64,000 bases of DNA from Thermothielavioides terrestris NRRL 8126. Its lineage: Eukaryota; Ascomycota; Sordariomycetes; Sordariales; Chaetomiaceae. The stretch lies in assembly GCF_000226115.1 (NCBI RefSeq), contig NC_016461.1, positions 434,001 to 498,000 of the forward strand. Reading direction: 5' to 3'. A program made the position numbers and the translations under genes. The notes beneath the pieces were generated by a model. It saw only the letters and a list, made by a program, of their open reading frames with translations. It had not been told where the DNA came from and did no database searches. Of this stretch, positions 45,149-56,389 are shown one piece after another. The number at the start of each line of letters is the position of its first letter. Positions within the stretch are counted from its first letter, which is position 1.

Positions 45149-46435
45149 GGGTGATCTGGGCCGGTGGTGCGTTGGAGAAGGGGATGGATCATGGTCTGGG
45201 CTGGGGTGAGGATATTGACGGGCACTTCATGATACCACATTGTTACTTGATTTCTTGGTTGGCCGGACAGATGAGCGTAATATGAGGGGCAGGGAGTTGA
45301 GGCTCAGGGCATCGCCTATGTGCAGATCCGGCGGCACACCAAGACACTCCACGGCTTGTCACGAGGAGTTCGGGGGCGGAAATAGAGTTCCGGTCAGAGC
45401 GCCGCATAAACGAGCCATTTCTCTCATCAAACTCAGGAGCGCCACTTGCATCGACGAAGGCAGCTAGGCCAGCGAGTGTATGTCAGCAAGCTCGGCGGTT
45501 TGACGGCGCGAATTCGCATTATCTTCGGCAGACTCGATGGTCCAAGCAGGGCAGAAACGGCCCATGCATCGGATGACAAGGTAACCCTGCTGACCGCCCT
45601 GCGGAAGCAGGCTGAGGCATGTGCAGCCGCAGCCGCGGGAGCGCGGGGAGGTGCCTGCACCGCGCTTGGGTAGCAGGGCGTTTGCCCCAAAACGGCTCGG
45701 AGAGGCTCCCTCCGCGCCCATCTCCTCGTGCTAGCGCGGCAGGGTAAATTCAGCGTGTCAGGGAGCGCGGCGCCCGGATATAACGTTACACAGTAGAGGG
45801 GCGTCGAGGTACTTCGAGCGCCGTGAAGAGACACTCGGATGAGGATAACAGAAGGAAACTGGCGGCGAAACGAAGAGTTTGGTGAACCATTGCTTCAGCA
45901 CGAAACAAGCGAGGCATCCCAATGTTGAATTCGCGAGAAAAGCCACAATCAGACGAACTGCAGGGGTCTACCGGCAGTTGCCGTGCAACCCCCAAGAACC
46001 TCAAGCTGGCGCAGGTGACAGGAAAGTTGACAGGGCCCCGGCAGGGCCCCATTGCATCCCCGGTGGGGGTTGCAAGGGGGTTTGTCATTGGGGACGCCAT
46101 TCGTCACCGCGGGGGACCTGGCCCCGCGGTTGCGATGGTGCCCATCACGGCAAGCCAACATTCCTCACAGGAGGGATAGACATGGGCCACTAACATCCGC
46201 AAAGATGGATTCTTAAGTGGATGGGTTTATAAGCTGTGCCGGCGCAGGCCAATGTCTGCCTGCTGCCTGCTGTCTCCTTCCTCGCCATTGCGCGTTGTCT
46301 CGTCTGCAAGAGCAGAGCCGTTCTTTCCTGCGGCAGAGTCTCACAAACTACCCCGCCATCTGCTGCTCAACGAGGCATCTCGCCTGAGGTTCTCTCTTGC
46401 TCCTCCCTCCTTCTTGCCTCTGCGCTTCGCCCGTC
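45149..46435. other. Intergenic, promoter region of the GH2 gene
   Basis: 1.3 kb. Contains TAACGTTA at about 45780 and a TTTATAAG TATA-like site at about 46227. Otherwise nothing recognised. Confidence 0.45.
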
Positions 46436-49053
46436 ATGGCGCCGCGCCTCGTGATCCCCGTCGACAAGAATTGGGAGTTTAGACAGGCGGACAAGGAGGG
46501 TGCGCAGTTCCTGCCGGTCAGCCAGTTCCCGACCAATGTCCACCTCGACCTGCAGCACCACGGCCTGATTCCGGACCCCTTCGTCGGCAAGAACGAGCTC
46601 GCCGTGCAGTGGGTGGGTGAGGCGCAATGGACCTACAGGACTACCTTCGCTTCCCCGGCAGTGCCTGCAGGCGCCAAGGCTGTGCTCGCCTTCGATGGCC
46701 TCGACACCTTCGCGACGGTCCTGCTCAACGGCACCACCGTCCTCAAGACGGATAACATGTTCACCCCGGAGCGGGTCGACGTGACCTCGGTCTTGAAGGA
46801 GGAGAACGAGTTGGTCATCACCTTCGACAGCGCATTCCTGCGGGGTTGCAAGTTGGTTGAGGAGCATCCGGACCACAAGTGGGGCTGCTGGAATGGCGAC
46901 ACGTCGCGGCTAGCCGTCCGGAAAGCGCAGTATCACTGGGTGAGTCTACAACAACCTCTTACCGTTTTTTTGACGGGTTGATTTGGCTGACGGTGCCTCA
47001 GGGCTGGGATTGGGGCCCGACCCTCCTGACCTGCGGCCCTTGGCGCCCCATCCACCTCGAGATCTATGAGTCCCGCTTGACGGACCTCTATGCCGAAACT
47101 ATCGTCGACAAGTCCCTGGTCCGGGCCAATGTCACGGTGACGGCAACGGTCGAGGGAAGGGCGGACAAGGTGAGGTTCGACGTATCGCTGGATGGCCAGC
47201 CGGTCGCCTCCGAGACCACCGATGCCAGCTCCGGCACGGCCGCCGTGTCGTTCCTCATCGACAACCCGGCGCTGTGGTACCCCATCCGCTACGGCAAGCA
47301 GCCCCTCTACACCATCAGGGCGACCCTGCTCAGCGGCGAGGAGGAGGCGGACACTACGTCCAAGCGGATCGGCCTCCGAAGGGCCGAACTGATCCAGCGC
47401 CCCCTGAAGGAGCAACCGGGCACGAGCTTTTTCTTCGAAATCAACAACGTCCCCGTCTTCTGCGGTGGCAGCGACTGGATTCCGGCGGACAACTTCATCC
47501 CTCGCATCAGCCGGGAGAAGTACTATGACTGGGTCAAGCTCGTGGCCGACGGCAACCAGTTCATGATCCGCGTGTGGGGTGGCGGCATCTACGAGGAGCA
47601 GGCCTTCTACGACGCTTGCGACGAACTCGGCATCCTCGTCTGGCAGGACTTCATGTTTGGCTGCGGCAACTACCCCGCGTGGCCGGAGCTGCTGCAGTCG
47701 ATCGACCGGGAGGCGCGAGAGAACGTGAAGCGGCTCCGCCACCACCCGTCCATCGTGATCTGGGCAGGCAATAACGAGGACTACCAGTACCAGGAATCGG
47801 AGGGTCTCACATACGACTACGCCAACAAGGACGCCGAGAGCTGGCTCAAGACTGACTTCCCGGCCCGCTACATCTACGAGAAGGTGCTCCCGGAGGCCTG
47901 TGCCGAGCTCACCCCCAACACCTTTTACCACCCCGGCTCCCCTTGGGGCGCGGGCCGCAACACGCGCGACGCCACGGTCGGCGACATTCACCAGTGGAAC
48001 GTGTGGCACGGCACACAGGAGAAGTGGCAGAACTTCGACAAGCTCGTCGGCCGCTTTGTGTCCGAGTTTGGCATGCAGGCCTTCCCGTCCGTCAAGACGA
48101 TCGACGCCTACCTGCCGCTCGGCAAGGACGACCCCGACCGGTACCCGCAGTCGTCGACCGTCGACTTCCACAACAAGGCCGAGGGCCACGAGCGGCGCAT
48201 CGCCCTCTACCTCGCCGAGAACCTGCGCTACGCGCCGGACCCGCTTGAGCACTTCGTCTACAGCACGCAGCTCATGCAGGCCGAGTGCCTCGCCTCGGCC
48301 TACCGGCTCTGGAAGCGCGAGTGGCGCGGCCCCGGCCGCGAGTACTGCGGCGGCGCGCTCGTGTGGCAGATCAACGACTGCTGGCCGGTGACGAGCTGGA
48401 GCATCGCCGACTACTACCTCCGCCCGAAGCTGGCCTACTTCACCGTCAAGCGCGAGATGGCGCCCGTGAGCATCGGCATCACCCGCCGGACACACCTGCA
48501 CCCGCGCGACAAGTACACGCGCGTCAACATCGACGTCAAGACGCAGATCGAGGTGTGGGGCAGCAACCTGACGCTGGAGGACCTGACGGTCGACTGCGTG
48601 CTCAAGGCGTGGGACGTGGAAACGGGCGAGGAGACCTTCTCGCAGACCCTCGCGGCCGGCAAGCTGCTCCCGGAGAACAGGTCGACCGAGATCGCTGCGC
48701 TGGACGTGCCCGTCCGGAAGCGGAACGTCGGCGAGGAGAGCCGCATCGTCGTGGCCGCGTACCTGATCCGGGAGGGCAAGCAGATCGCGCGCTACGTCAA
48801 CTGGCCCGAGCCGCTCAAGTATGTCCACCTGCAGAAGCCGAAGGCGCTCAAGGCGCAGCTCACGGCGGACCACGCGGCGGTGGAGATCAGCGCCGAGGTA
48901 CCGGTCAAAGGCGTCGCGCTCGAGTGCGAGGACGACGGCGTCAAGTTTGACGATAACCTGGTGGACATTGTGCCGGGCGAGGTAGTGACCATCGGGGTCA
49001 GTGGCGCGAGCGCGGAGACCAGGATCGAGACGCGGTATCTGGGCATGCTCTAG
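46436..49053 (+). CDS. Beta-mannosidase, glycoside hydrolase family 2
   Basis: Exon 1 46436-46939, intron 46940-47001 (GTGAGT, CTGAC, CTCAG), exon 2 47002-49053; 851 residues. It removes terminal beta-D-mannose from manno-oligosaccharides. No signal peptide (MAPRLVIPVDKNWEFRQ), so it fits the intracellular MndB-type group rather than the secreted MndA type. Order: sugar-binding jelly roll (WTYRTTF, FDGLDTFATVLLNG), QYHW|GWDWGP across the intron, Ig-like domain (NPALWYPIRYG), then the TIM barrel: GGSDWIPADNFIPR, IRVWGGGIYE, WQDFMFGCGNYP. The acid/base Glu is in WAGNNED (about 427) and the nucleophile in SEFGMQ (about 523), followed by GALVWQINDCWPVTSW. Oligosaccharides must be imported before cleavage. 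The adjacent convergent gene is xylitol dehydrogenase. Confidence 0.96.
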
Positions 49054-49275
49054 ACAGATTTCAAGTCATTTCTCCCCCATTTCTTCCCCATGTAGAGATT
49101 TTCCATATACAATGAAGACTCCGATAGATTCATGACATGACCAAAAGAACATTAGTACGATGATCAAACAGGCCCGAGTCCATGCATCCATCCGTTACGC
49201 CGTACCTAGCAACCATGCAAACGTGTAATTTAGTGTTTTTTTCTTTCTTTTTTCCCTTTCAACTCTTCAGCAGCA
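49054..49275. other. Convergent 3' ends
   Basis: About 220 bp, with AT-rich and T-rich stretches likely to hold both polyadenylation regions. Confidence 0.4.
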
Positions 49276-50431
49276 TCAGCTGCTCTGGTCGACCTTCTCG
49301 TTCGGCCCGGCGATCAGAATCTTAATGACCTGGCCCTCCTTGACCTTCTTGAAGGCCTCCTCAGCGTCCTTGAATGCGACAACGCCGTTGATCAGCCGCT
49401 TGACGTCGATCTTGCCGGTGGCGACTAGCTCGATGGCGAGCTTGTAGTCGCCGCTGCCGTAGCGGAACGAGCCCCGCGCCGTGACCTCCTTCAGGCACAG
49501 CGCCATGATGGGGAAGTTGATGTCGGCCTTGCCCATGCCGCCCTGCACGTAGGTGCCGCCCACCTTGACGACGTGCAGCGACGCCTGGATGGACGGCTCG
49601 GCGCCGGACGCGTCGATCACCGCGTCGGCGCCCGCGCCCAGCTCGGCCTCGGCCACTATCCGCCGCGCGTTCTCCTCCGCCGGCACCCGCTGCGACAGGT
49701 ACGTGTGCGTCGCCGCGAACGACCGCGCAAAGTCCAGCTTGGACTGCACGATGTCCACCGACACCACCTTGCTGGCGCCGAACGCCCGCGCCACCGCCGC
49801 GCACAGCAGGCCCACCGGCCCGGCCCCCATCACCACCACGCTCTGGCCGGGCTGCACGCGCGCCTGCCGCACGATGTGCACGGCCACGGCCAGCGGCTCG
49901 ATCAGCGCGCCCTCCTGCAGCGACACGCCGTCGGGCAGGCGGTAGCAGAAGTCGGCGGGGGCGACCCAGAATCCCGTCAGCGTGCCGTCGATCGGCGGCG
50001 TCGCGGCGAACACCATGTCCGGGCACAGGTTGTAGCGGCCGGCGAGGCAGTTGGCGCAGCGGCGGCAGGGGTAGCCCGGCTCGAGGGCGACGCGGTCGCC
50101 GGGCCGCAGCGTCGTCACCGCCGCGCCCACCTCCACCACCGTGCCGGCCGACTCGTGGCCCAGCACCATCGGGTCCTTCACCACGAAGTGCCCGATCGCG
50201 CCGTGCTGCCAGTAGTGCACGTCCGAGCCGCAGATGCCCGTGTAGTTGACCGCCACCAGCACGTCGTGCGGCGACTGCAGCTTCGGCACCGGACGCTCCT
50301 CGAAGGTCACGTCGTTGGGCTTGTTGAGGACGAAGGAGAGGTTCTTTGTTGGCCAAGAGGGAGGGCTTGGGTTAGCGAGTGTGGGAGCGAGGGAGAGAGA
50401 GAGAAGGAGGGGGAGCACTCACAGAAGCCAT
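49276..50431 (-). CDS. xdhA: Xylitol dehydrogenase (NAD-dependent, zinc, MDR family)
   Basis: Exon 1 is only 9 nt (50431-50423, MAS), intron 50422-50344 (GTGAGT, CTAAC, AAAG), exon 2 50343-49276; 358 residues. The start [23 protein letters not shown] is the standard xylitol dehydrogenase opening; the unspliced start (MLPLLLSLS...) is an intron translation. Catalytic zinc ligands: Cys in [10 protein letters not shown], His-Glu in LGHESAG, and Glu in LIEPLAV. Structural zinc: [19 protein letters not shown]. Rossmann motif [10 protein letters not shown]. The enzyme oxidises xylitol to D-xylulose in the cytosolic pentose catabolic pathway. In relatives it is induced by XlnR/Xyr1 and AraR. It could also be a close L-arabinitol or sorbitol dehydrogenase, but xylitol dehydrogenase fits best. 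Confidence 0.93.
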
Positions 50432-52849
50432 TGTGATGGTGTTGTTGAGTGGGAGGGTGTGGTGAGAAAGGGGATGGGGATGCAGGAGAGTTCGGAACGG
50501 CTGGACGGAGTGAGGAGTAGCAGCGGCAGCACTGGGGGCTTGGGGCGATAGCCGAGTAAAACTCGTCGAGGAGGAAGGGAGGAGGGAAGTTGTGAGAGGG
50601 AGAAAGAGCAGACAGGGTTAAATACGGCTCGTTCAGCGCCGTTGCTCGGAGATGCCAAACCAGGGGCAGGTCTCCTTCTGTCTAACGTTACAGCTCATCA
50701 GGCATGAACGAGAGAGAGCGTGTGGCACCTTCCTCCCTTTCCTTCCTTGTCCAACCCACCTCTCAACCACATGCCCGACAAGCTTGGATGGGAGATGCGG
50801 GGAGCTTCCATCGAAGTGTGCCCCTCTCCTCCCGCCCCGCAAGAGGGCCAGCGCTCAGTCAGAGAGAAAACCCCCCACCGCGCCGCTCCACTGCACCTCA
50901 CAGCCCGCCGGGGCCATCCAGGTCTGGGCCGGACGGCCGATTTCGCCAATGCTTTTGTTCGGTTTCTTTTTGGTTTGGTGGTTGATGGGACTGATACCTG
51001 CGCGGCAAGGCGAGACCCGCCCGCGGCCAGCTCCCCGGGAGCCTTGGGGGGCCCGGGCCATGAGGAAGGTTTGCGGCTGGAGACGGGATGCAGCGAAGGG
51101 AAAACCCCACAAACGTCTTGGCTGGCTGGCGGGCATTTTAGCCAGCCATTTTACCCGCGCCAATCAGCGGCGGAGCGCATGGCCGCTGGTATCCGCCCGA
51201 GGCGCTGTCGCAGGGGACGACTTCCAGGTTGCCAGGCCAGACCCGTCAGGTGAGCCATCAGAGACTTTTTCAGTCAGTCCTTTTTATCCAGGCAATGGCA
51301 ATGGTCGGTGAGAGGAAAGGGGGCAGGAAAGGGGCCGGGAAAGATGGAAGGGAATTGCAGGTGAATGCAATTTGCTGCAGCATCCGCTGAGATGTTGTTG
51401 CTGCTTCCCTGAGTACTTGGCGTGAGGGTGCTGATGGTAGCCGCTGAGCCTGGGTGAACCTTTCTTACCAAACCACTGAAGACTGTGAACACCGTTCACC
51501 AGACTGCATGTCAGCACAGACAAGCCAGTAATTACATATCTTACTCCGGATAGCAAGATAGGTAGTTTATCAACGTCATTGCTTGATGCGTAATCCGACG
51601 GCAGCTCGTGGGGACGTCGCATTGCATATGGCGAAAGGCAACGCCGAACCTAGACCGGCGCCGGTCGCGGCAGTTCCACTTACCTATGCAGCCGAGTTCA
51701 CAAGTGATCGATGTCGCTGCTGCACCCGACGGGCAGGGCTGGCCACGGAAGAACTACCGCCGTTCGCGCTTCCCGAGCAACGACAGATTGAAAAGCAAAC
51801 GGGAGAAGCATAGCCCAGCACGATGGTCCAGGTATGTTTTTTGCGGACGTTGTGCTGTGTCTGTATTCCGGTACCAATGATGAGCTCTTCACAGCATACC
51901 TCGGAGGGTGAAGTGGTGCAAAACCTCCCAACCAGCCCACCCCACCAGACAGGATTGAAGCTGCGAGGTAATGCTCGAAAGGAATGTCATCTTCCTCTGG
52001 AGTCTTGACGGACGAAAAGAGTGTGTTTTGACTGGCGGGAAGTATGTCTCCTCAACAGGTACCTAAGGTAGGTAGACATGCGGCTCAGGAGCGTCTAGTG
52101 TAGTGCGGGAGCGCGGCATCTCCGCAGTGCGAGCTCAACACTTCTAAGCCCCTACGTCTAGGCACACAGAAGGCAACGAGAGGACGGGCTCGACGGCCCT
52201 CCAAACAAAGGAAAAGAACTGCTTGATTGTCTGCTGTGTCTTGCTTGGCGATGATGTAAACGCTATGCAGTATTGGCGTAAGTGAATTGTTTAGCCTAGA
52301 CCTTAGAATTACCTATACCAGTGATTATTCTCTCTGAAAGATCGCTTAGAATTGAGTGTTTAGTTGCCTTCATACAAATGCCTCCGTCCATGTGATGTTG
52401 CATAGGTACCGGGCTTGCCGTGGTGCCATGGGTACCTAAGTTTAAGCCCCCGGTTTGGTACCCGCAGGGGCCTTACCGGGGATGAGCGTGTTTTGTGGAG
52501 CCGAAACATCCATGATTTCGCAGTGCGGTTTTGCGAGGAAGTTGAAACTGCCCGAGTGTAGGTAACTTCCAGGTTGCACATGTGGGCTCAGGAGCTGATC
52601 ATGGCAGGTACCTGACAGGTGTTGGCAGGTACGGTGGACGGCAGTGGAAATGGGGTATTTAAGGCACTTCTCGGGTGGGCTCAGGCATTCAAGCAACCAT
52701 CCCACCAACCCACCGCAAATTCAAGCCGTTTCAGCCGTCTTCTTCACAGGGGATTCAAACACTTCCATGCTCCCAACCACAGGAAAGGTTGTCGACGAAA
52801 GGGATCCTCCGTGGTACATACAAGCTTCGGCACTCCTCACGAGGGCAAA
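50432..52849. other. Long intergenic region between divergent XDH and HNH-protein genes
   Basis: 2.4 kb. Contains TAACGTTA at about 50683, a possible XlnR site at 51137 and several GGTACC/AGGTACCT motifs around 52060-52630. A GTATTTAAGG TATA-like box at about 52657 lies about 190 bp before the HNH gene start. No gene recognised. Confidence 0.45.
51137..51143 (-). promoter_or_regulatory. Possible XlnR/Xyr1 site (GGCTAAA on minus strand)
   Basis: TTTAGCC on the plus strand equals the GGCTAAA consensus on the strand of the xylitol dehydrogenase gene, about 700 bp before its ATG. It lies inside a GGCTGGC...GCCAGCC inverted pair. A seven-base match can arise by chance. Confidence 0.25.
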
Positions 52850-53959
52850 ATGTCGTTGCTCGAGCATGCTCGGGCTCTCTCCCGCGATGTCTTCATCTAC
52901 GATCTCCGAGATTTCGACACCCTGCTTGGCGGCCTATCCCTCAACGCCGGTGTGACCAACGCCAACTTTTACGCCATGGCTGAAATCATCATCGAGATCT
53001 CGCCCCCAGGCCCCTTTTTTCTCCAAGACGAAAATGGGGAGACAGTCGCCCAGGATACGCAACCTCTCAGACCTGGGAGGTATTTTGTCGTAGCTGACGG
53101 CACTGTTAAGGTATGCTTGTTTTGTCTTACTTCGTTGGTATATAAATGGGTAGGTACTAACACATGGTCAAGCAAACCACCGAGGTTCCTCTCATCCGAC
53201 TCAGATCTTTCCCGACGGGATCGCGGGTCCAAGCATTCACAAACGAAGTCCGAGAGCGAGACGGAGGTTGTGCCGTATCAAAGACAGAAAACCGAGCCAA
53301 GCAGTTTGACTTTTGGAAAGGTTTCGAGGCTGCGCACATCTTCCCTCTGGCATACGAAAAGCAATGGAACGATCAGGGTTGGAGTCGACAAATCACGATC
53401 CTGCCGACTCGAAGGACTCACGGGACCATCAATTCCGTGCAAAACGGCCTGCTCCTCCGGAATGATATACACGACCTGTTCGACGCCTACGCCTTCTCTA
53501 TTAACCCTGATGTGAGTCCTGTTGAGTAACAAGAGACGCTGGCTTTTTCTAATTTGATTCTAGGATGGTCATAAAATCGTTTTTTTTCAGCCAGACAACT
53601 ACCATCTTTCAGGAACTTTCCTGGATGCTCGATTCCTCGATGACCCGCGGCGGCCTCCAGACTCGCTTTTGCGATGGCACTTCCGGCAGGCGGTCCTCAC
53701 GAACATGAGGGGCGCTGGAGAGCCCAATTTCGAGCACGACTTCCCGCCGGGCTCCGACATCATGGGAGAAATCCGGCGTGGACCCAAGGCTGCTGAGAGA
53801 ATGGAGTTTGAGCTGTTTGACCGGCTTGCCCATCATATGGATATATATTCCGAGGAGCAGCAGGCGGACGTGGATACCGATGAAGATGAGCATGAAGTGT
53901 CCACGGATGAAGACGAGCATGACGGCAATGTTTCGACAAGCGCTAGCTCTATTGATTGA
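52850..53959 (+). CDS. HNH nuclease-domain protein
   Basis: Exons 52850-53110, 53173-53511, 53564-53959; 331 residues. Start MSLLEHARALSRDVFIYDLR was chosen over the upstream open frame because the latter reads as 5' leader. The HNH_2-type domain (PF13391) lies at about residues 88-215: FTNEVRERDGGCAVSK, AAHIFPLAYEKQWN (first His), NSVQNGLLLRNDIHDLFD (Asn and second His), and SINPD|DGHKIVFFQPDN across intron 2. Acceptor choice: TTCTAG at 53563 keeps DGHKIVFFQ; a later CAG would delete it. The C-terminus is acidic with two near copies of ADVDTDEDEHE / VSTDEDEHD. Many fungal genomes carry several such proteins; substrate and role are unknown. Confidence 0.87.
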
Positions 53960-54118
53960 ACGAGGCCGCCTCGGCTTGCCCTGGGATATTAGCGTCCGCG
54001 AGGGAGGCTGAGTGATACGGACATGGCTGACCCGTGGCTTCGCCGTTGGCGATGTCCAGCAGGTCACCAAAAAAGCAAACACCTTTTCCAAACAGCCGCG
54101 ACCAGGATAGAAAAAGTA

Positions 54119-54228
54119 TGACAAGGGTGAGATTCGAACTCACGCCCCATTTCTGAGACCAGGAATGCTCATAGAGCGAATTCAGGTGGGCCTGAACCTG
54201 GCGCCTTGGACCGCTCGGCCACCTTGCC
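54119..54228 (-). tRNA. tRNA-Leu (CAG) with 26-nt intron
   Basis: The minus strand folds as a type II tRNA. Acceptor GGCAAGG/CCTTGTC (one G-U), D arm GCCGAGCGGTCCAAGGC, anticodon stem CCAGG/CCTGG with loop TT-CAG-G, long variable arm, T arm GTGAG-TTCGAAT-CTCAC, discriminator A. Anticodon at 54194-54192. Intron 54190-54165 sits after position 37, the canonical place. A T-run (ACTTTTTC) follows the 3' end as Pol III terminator. Mature length 84 nt. Confidence 0.95.
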
Positions 54229-54599
54229 GCTTTCGATGTGGACGGCGAATGGAGTACGGAGCCTCCACTAATGGGGGAGTCCAACCGTCCAGTAGGCTGC
54301 TTGCGCGGGGCAGCCATAACAGCAATGACGTCTGCCCGCTGCGGCTTGGTCTCGGCGTTCTGCTTGCGCCGATGCAACCCGGAGGATTCCGCGCCCTCCT
54401 TCTATCGCGCCGATTGATGACCGAAGGGGAAAATGCCCATTGATAGCGAGAAAAATGAGGACTTGCTGACGTCCTCTCCGACATTCTCTCCGTCGCAAGA
54501 TTTTCAATGCGCCATGCGCGGTGGACAGCAATTGTGCCACGGTCAGCGAGCCGCGCGACTTTCGGATCTCGACTTCGACCGCTTTCATCCGTGACCAAA

Positions 54600-56231
54600 A
54601 TGGCGACGCCGGCAGCGCGCTCTTACAATGTACGCGCGCAACCGAATTGATGAACTGATTGATTGCTTCGGGCTCCCAATGCGCTGGCAGGACGGCGGCA
54701 GCTAACCGGCCAGGACGCGATCGACGCGCTCAACTCGCTGCAAACGCCCTACGCCGTGATCGAGGCACGCCGCAAAGCCGGCATCCGGCCCGACGCCGCC
54801 TCCCTGCGCGAGATGCGCGGCTACCTCGCCCGCATCGGCTACTCGCCCCGCGACCTCGACCGGCTCAACATCGTCCACGTGGCGGGCACCAAGGGCAAGG
54901 GCAGCACCTGCGCCTTCGTCGACTCGATCCTGGCGCGCTACCGTGCGCGCGACGGCGGCCGCCCGCCCCGCTCCGTCGGCCTCTTCACCTCGCCGCACCT
55001 GATCGCCGTGCGCGAGCGCATCCGCATCAACTCGGCCCCCATCTCCGAGGAGCTGTTCGCCAAGTACTTCTTCCAGGTGTGGGACCGCCTCGAGGCCAAC
55101 GCCCACGTCGCCGCCGACGAGGCCGCCCCCGGCTCCAAGCCCATCTACGCCCGCTACCTGACCCTGATGAGCTTCCACGTCTTCCTGTCCGAGGGCGTCG
55201 ACGTGGCCGTGTACGAGACGGGCATCGGCGGCGAGTACGACGCGACCAACGTGGTGGAGCGGCCCGTCGCGAGCGGCATCTCCACCCTCGGCATCGACCA
55301 TGTCTTCGTCCTGGGCGACACCGTCGACAAGATTGCCTGGCACAAGGCGGGGATCATGAAGCACGGCAGTCCCGCGTTCACCGTCGAGCAGGTGCCGGCG
55401 GCCGCCGAGGTGCTGACACGCAGAGCCCTGGAGAAGCAGGTGGATCTCAAGGTGCTGGACATCGACCCGCGGCTGACGGCGGCCAAGATCCGGCCCGACG
55501 CGAAGTTCCAGAAGAAGAACGCCACGCTGGCGGTGGCGCTGGCCGAGACTGCGCTGAGGAAGCTGGACCCGTCGTTCGCGCCTGACCCGGCGCGCCTGCC
55601 GCGCGAGTTTATCGACGGCCTGGAACAGGTGGTCTGGCGCGGCAGGTGCGAGGTCAAGGACGGGGACTGTGTCATCTGGCACGTCGACGGCGCACACACG
55701 GTGGACAGCCTAAAGATGGCGGCGCGGTGGTTTGTCGGGGAGTGTGCCGGCCGAGCGGAGGGCGGCGGCCCCAAGGTGCTGATCTTCAACCAGCAGGGCC
55801 GCGCCGAGGCGGTCGACTTCCTCGATGGGCTGTGCCATACCGTCAAGAACGGAGACCCGAGTGGGAAGGGATTCGAACACGTCATTTTCTGTACCAACGT
55901 CACGTATGCTACGGCGGGCTACAAGAGGGGTATGTGCCGCCACGTTCTCCCTAGATGTTGTCCGCGGTTCCTAACAGACCCAGATTTCGTAAACCACCAG
56001 CACGACCCCGCAGAGATAGAGAAGATGACCATGCAGCGCGTGTTCGCCGACAAGTGGAGAGCCCTCGACCCCTCGGCGAACGTGATGCTCATCCCAAGCA
56101 TCGAGGGGGCCATCAACACGGCGCGCAGCTTCGCCAAGGAGGGCGGGCCAAAAGCGCAGGTGCTCATCACCGGCAGCCTGCACCTGGTCGGCGGCGCGCT
56201 GGGTATCCTCGAGGGTGCAGATGCTCTTTGA
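54600..56231 (+). CDS. Folylpolyglutamate synthase, paralogue 1
   Basis: Exons 54600-54629, 54714-55929, 55984-56231; 497 residues. The first exon encodes MATPAARSYN and splices to DAIDALNSLQTPYAVIEARRK. It adds gamma-linked glutamates to tetrahydrofolate using ATP. Motifs: P-loop VAGTKGKGS, LFTSPHL, ETGIGGEYDATN, LGDTVDKIAWHKAGI, RGRCEV, HVDGAHTVDSL, FNQQ, LITGSLHLVG. No mitochondrial presequence, so probably the cytosolic enzyme. The facing neighbour 158 bp downstream is a second member of the same family. Confidence 0.95.
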
Positions 56232-56389
56232 GGCGGGCGGAGTGATCTGGGGTTCGTATATAGGCCGGGCTCGTCTTCATCGACGCGTGCCCGTTTATAT
56301 CCACCTTGTAATTCAACTGTACAGGTTGGCTCCACAGCATGGGCGGCGGAAATGGAGTTCAGGAATGGGTATATAGGTTAGAAAGCAGG

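Noticed and set aside
46933..48873. 646-codon minus-strand open frame
   Set aside because: Shadow of the beta-mannosidase exon with no recognisable motif.
49276..50418. Signal-peptide-like start [15 protein letters not shown] for xylitol dehydrogenase
   Set aside because: It is a translation of intron 1. Splicing from MAS to NLSFVLNKP restores the family N-terminus.
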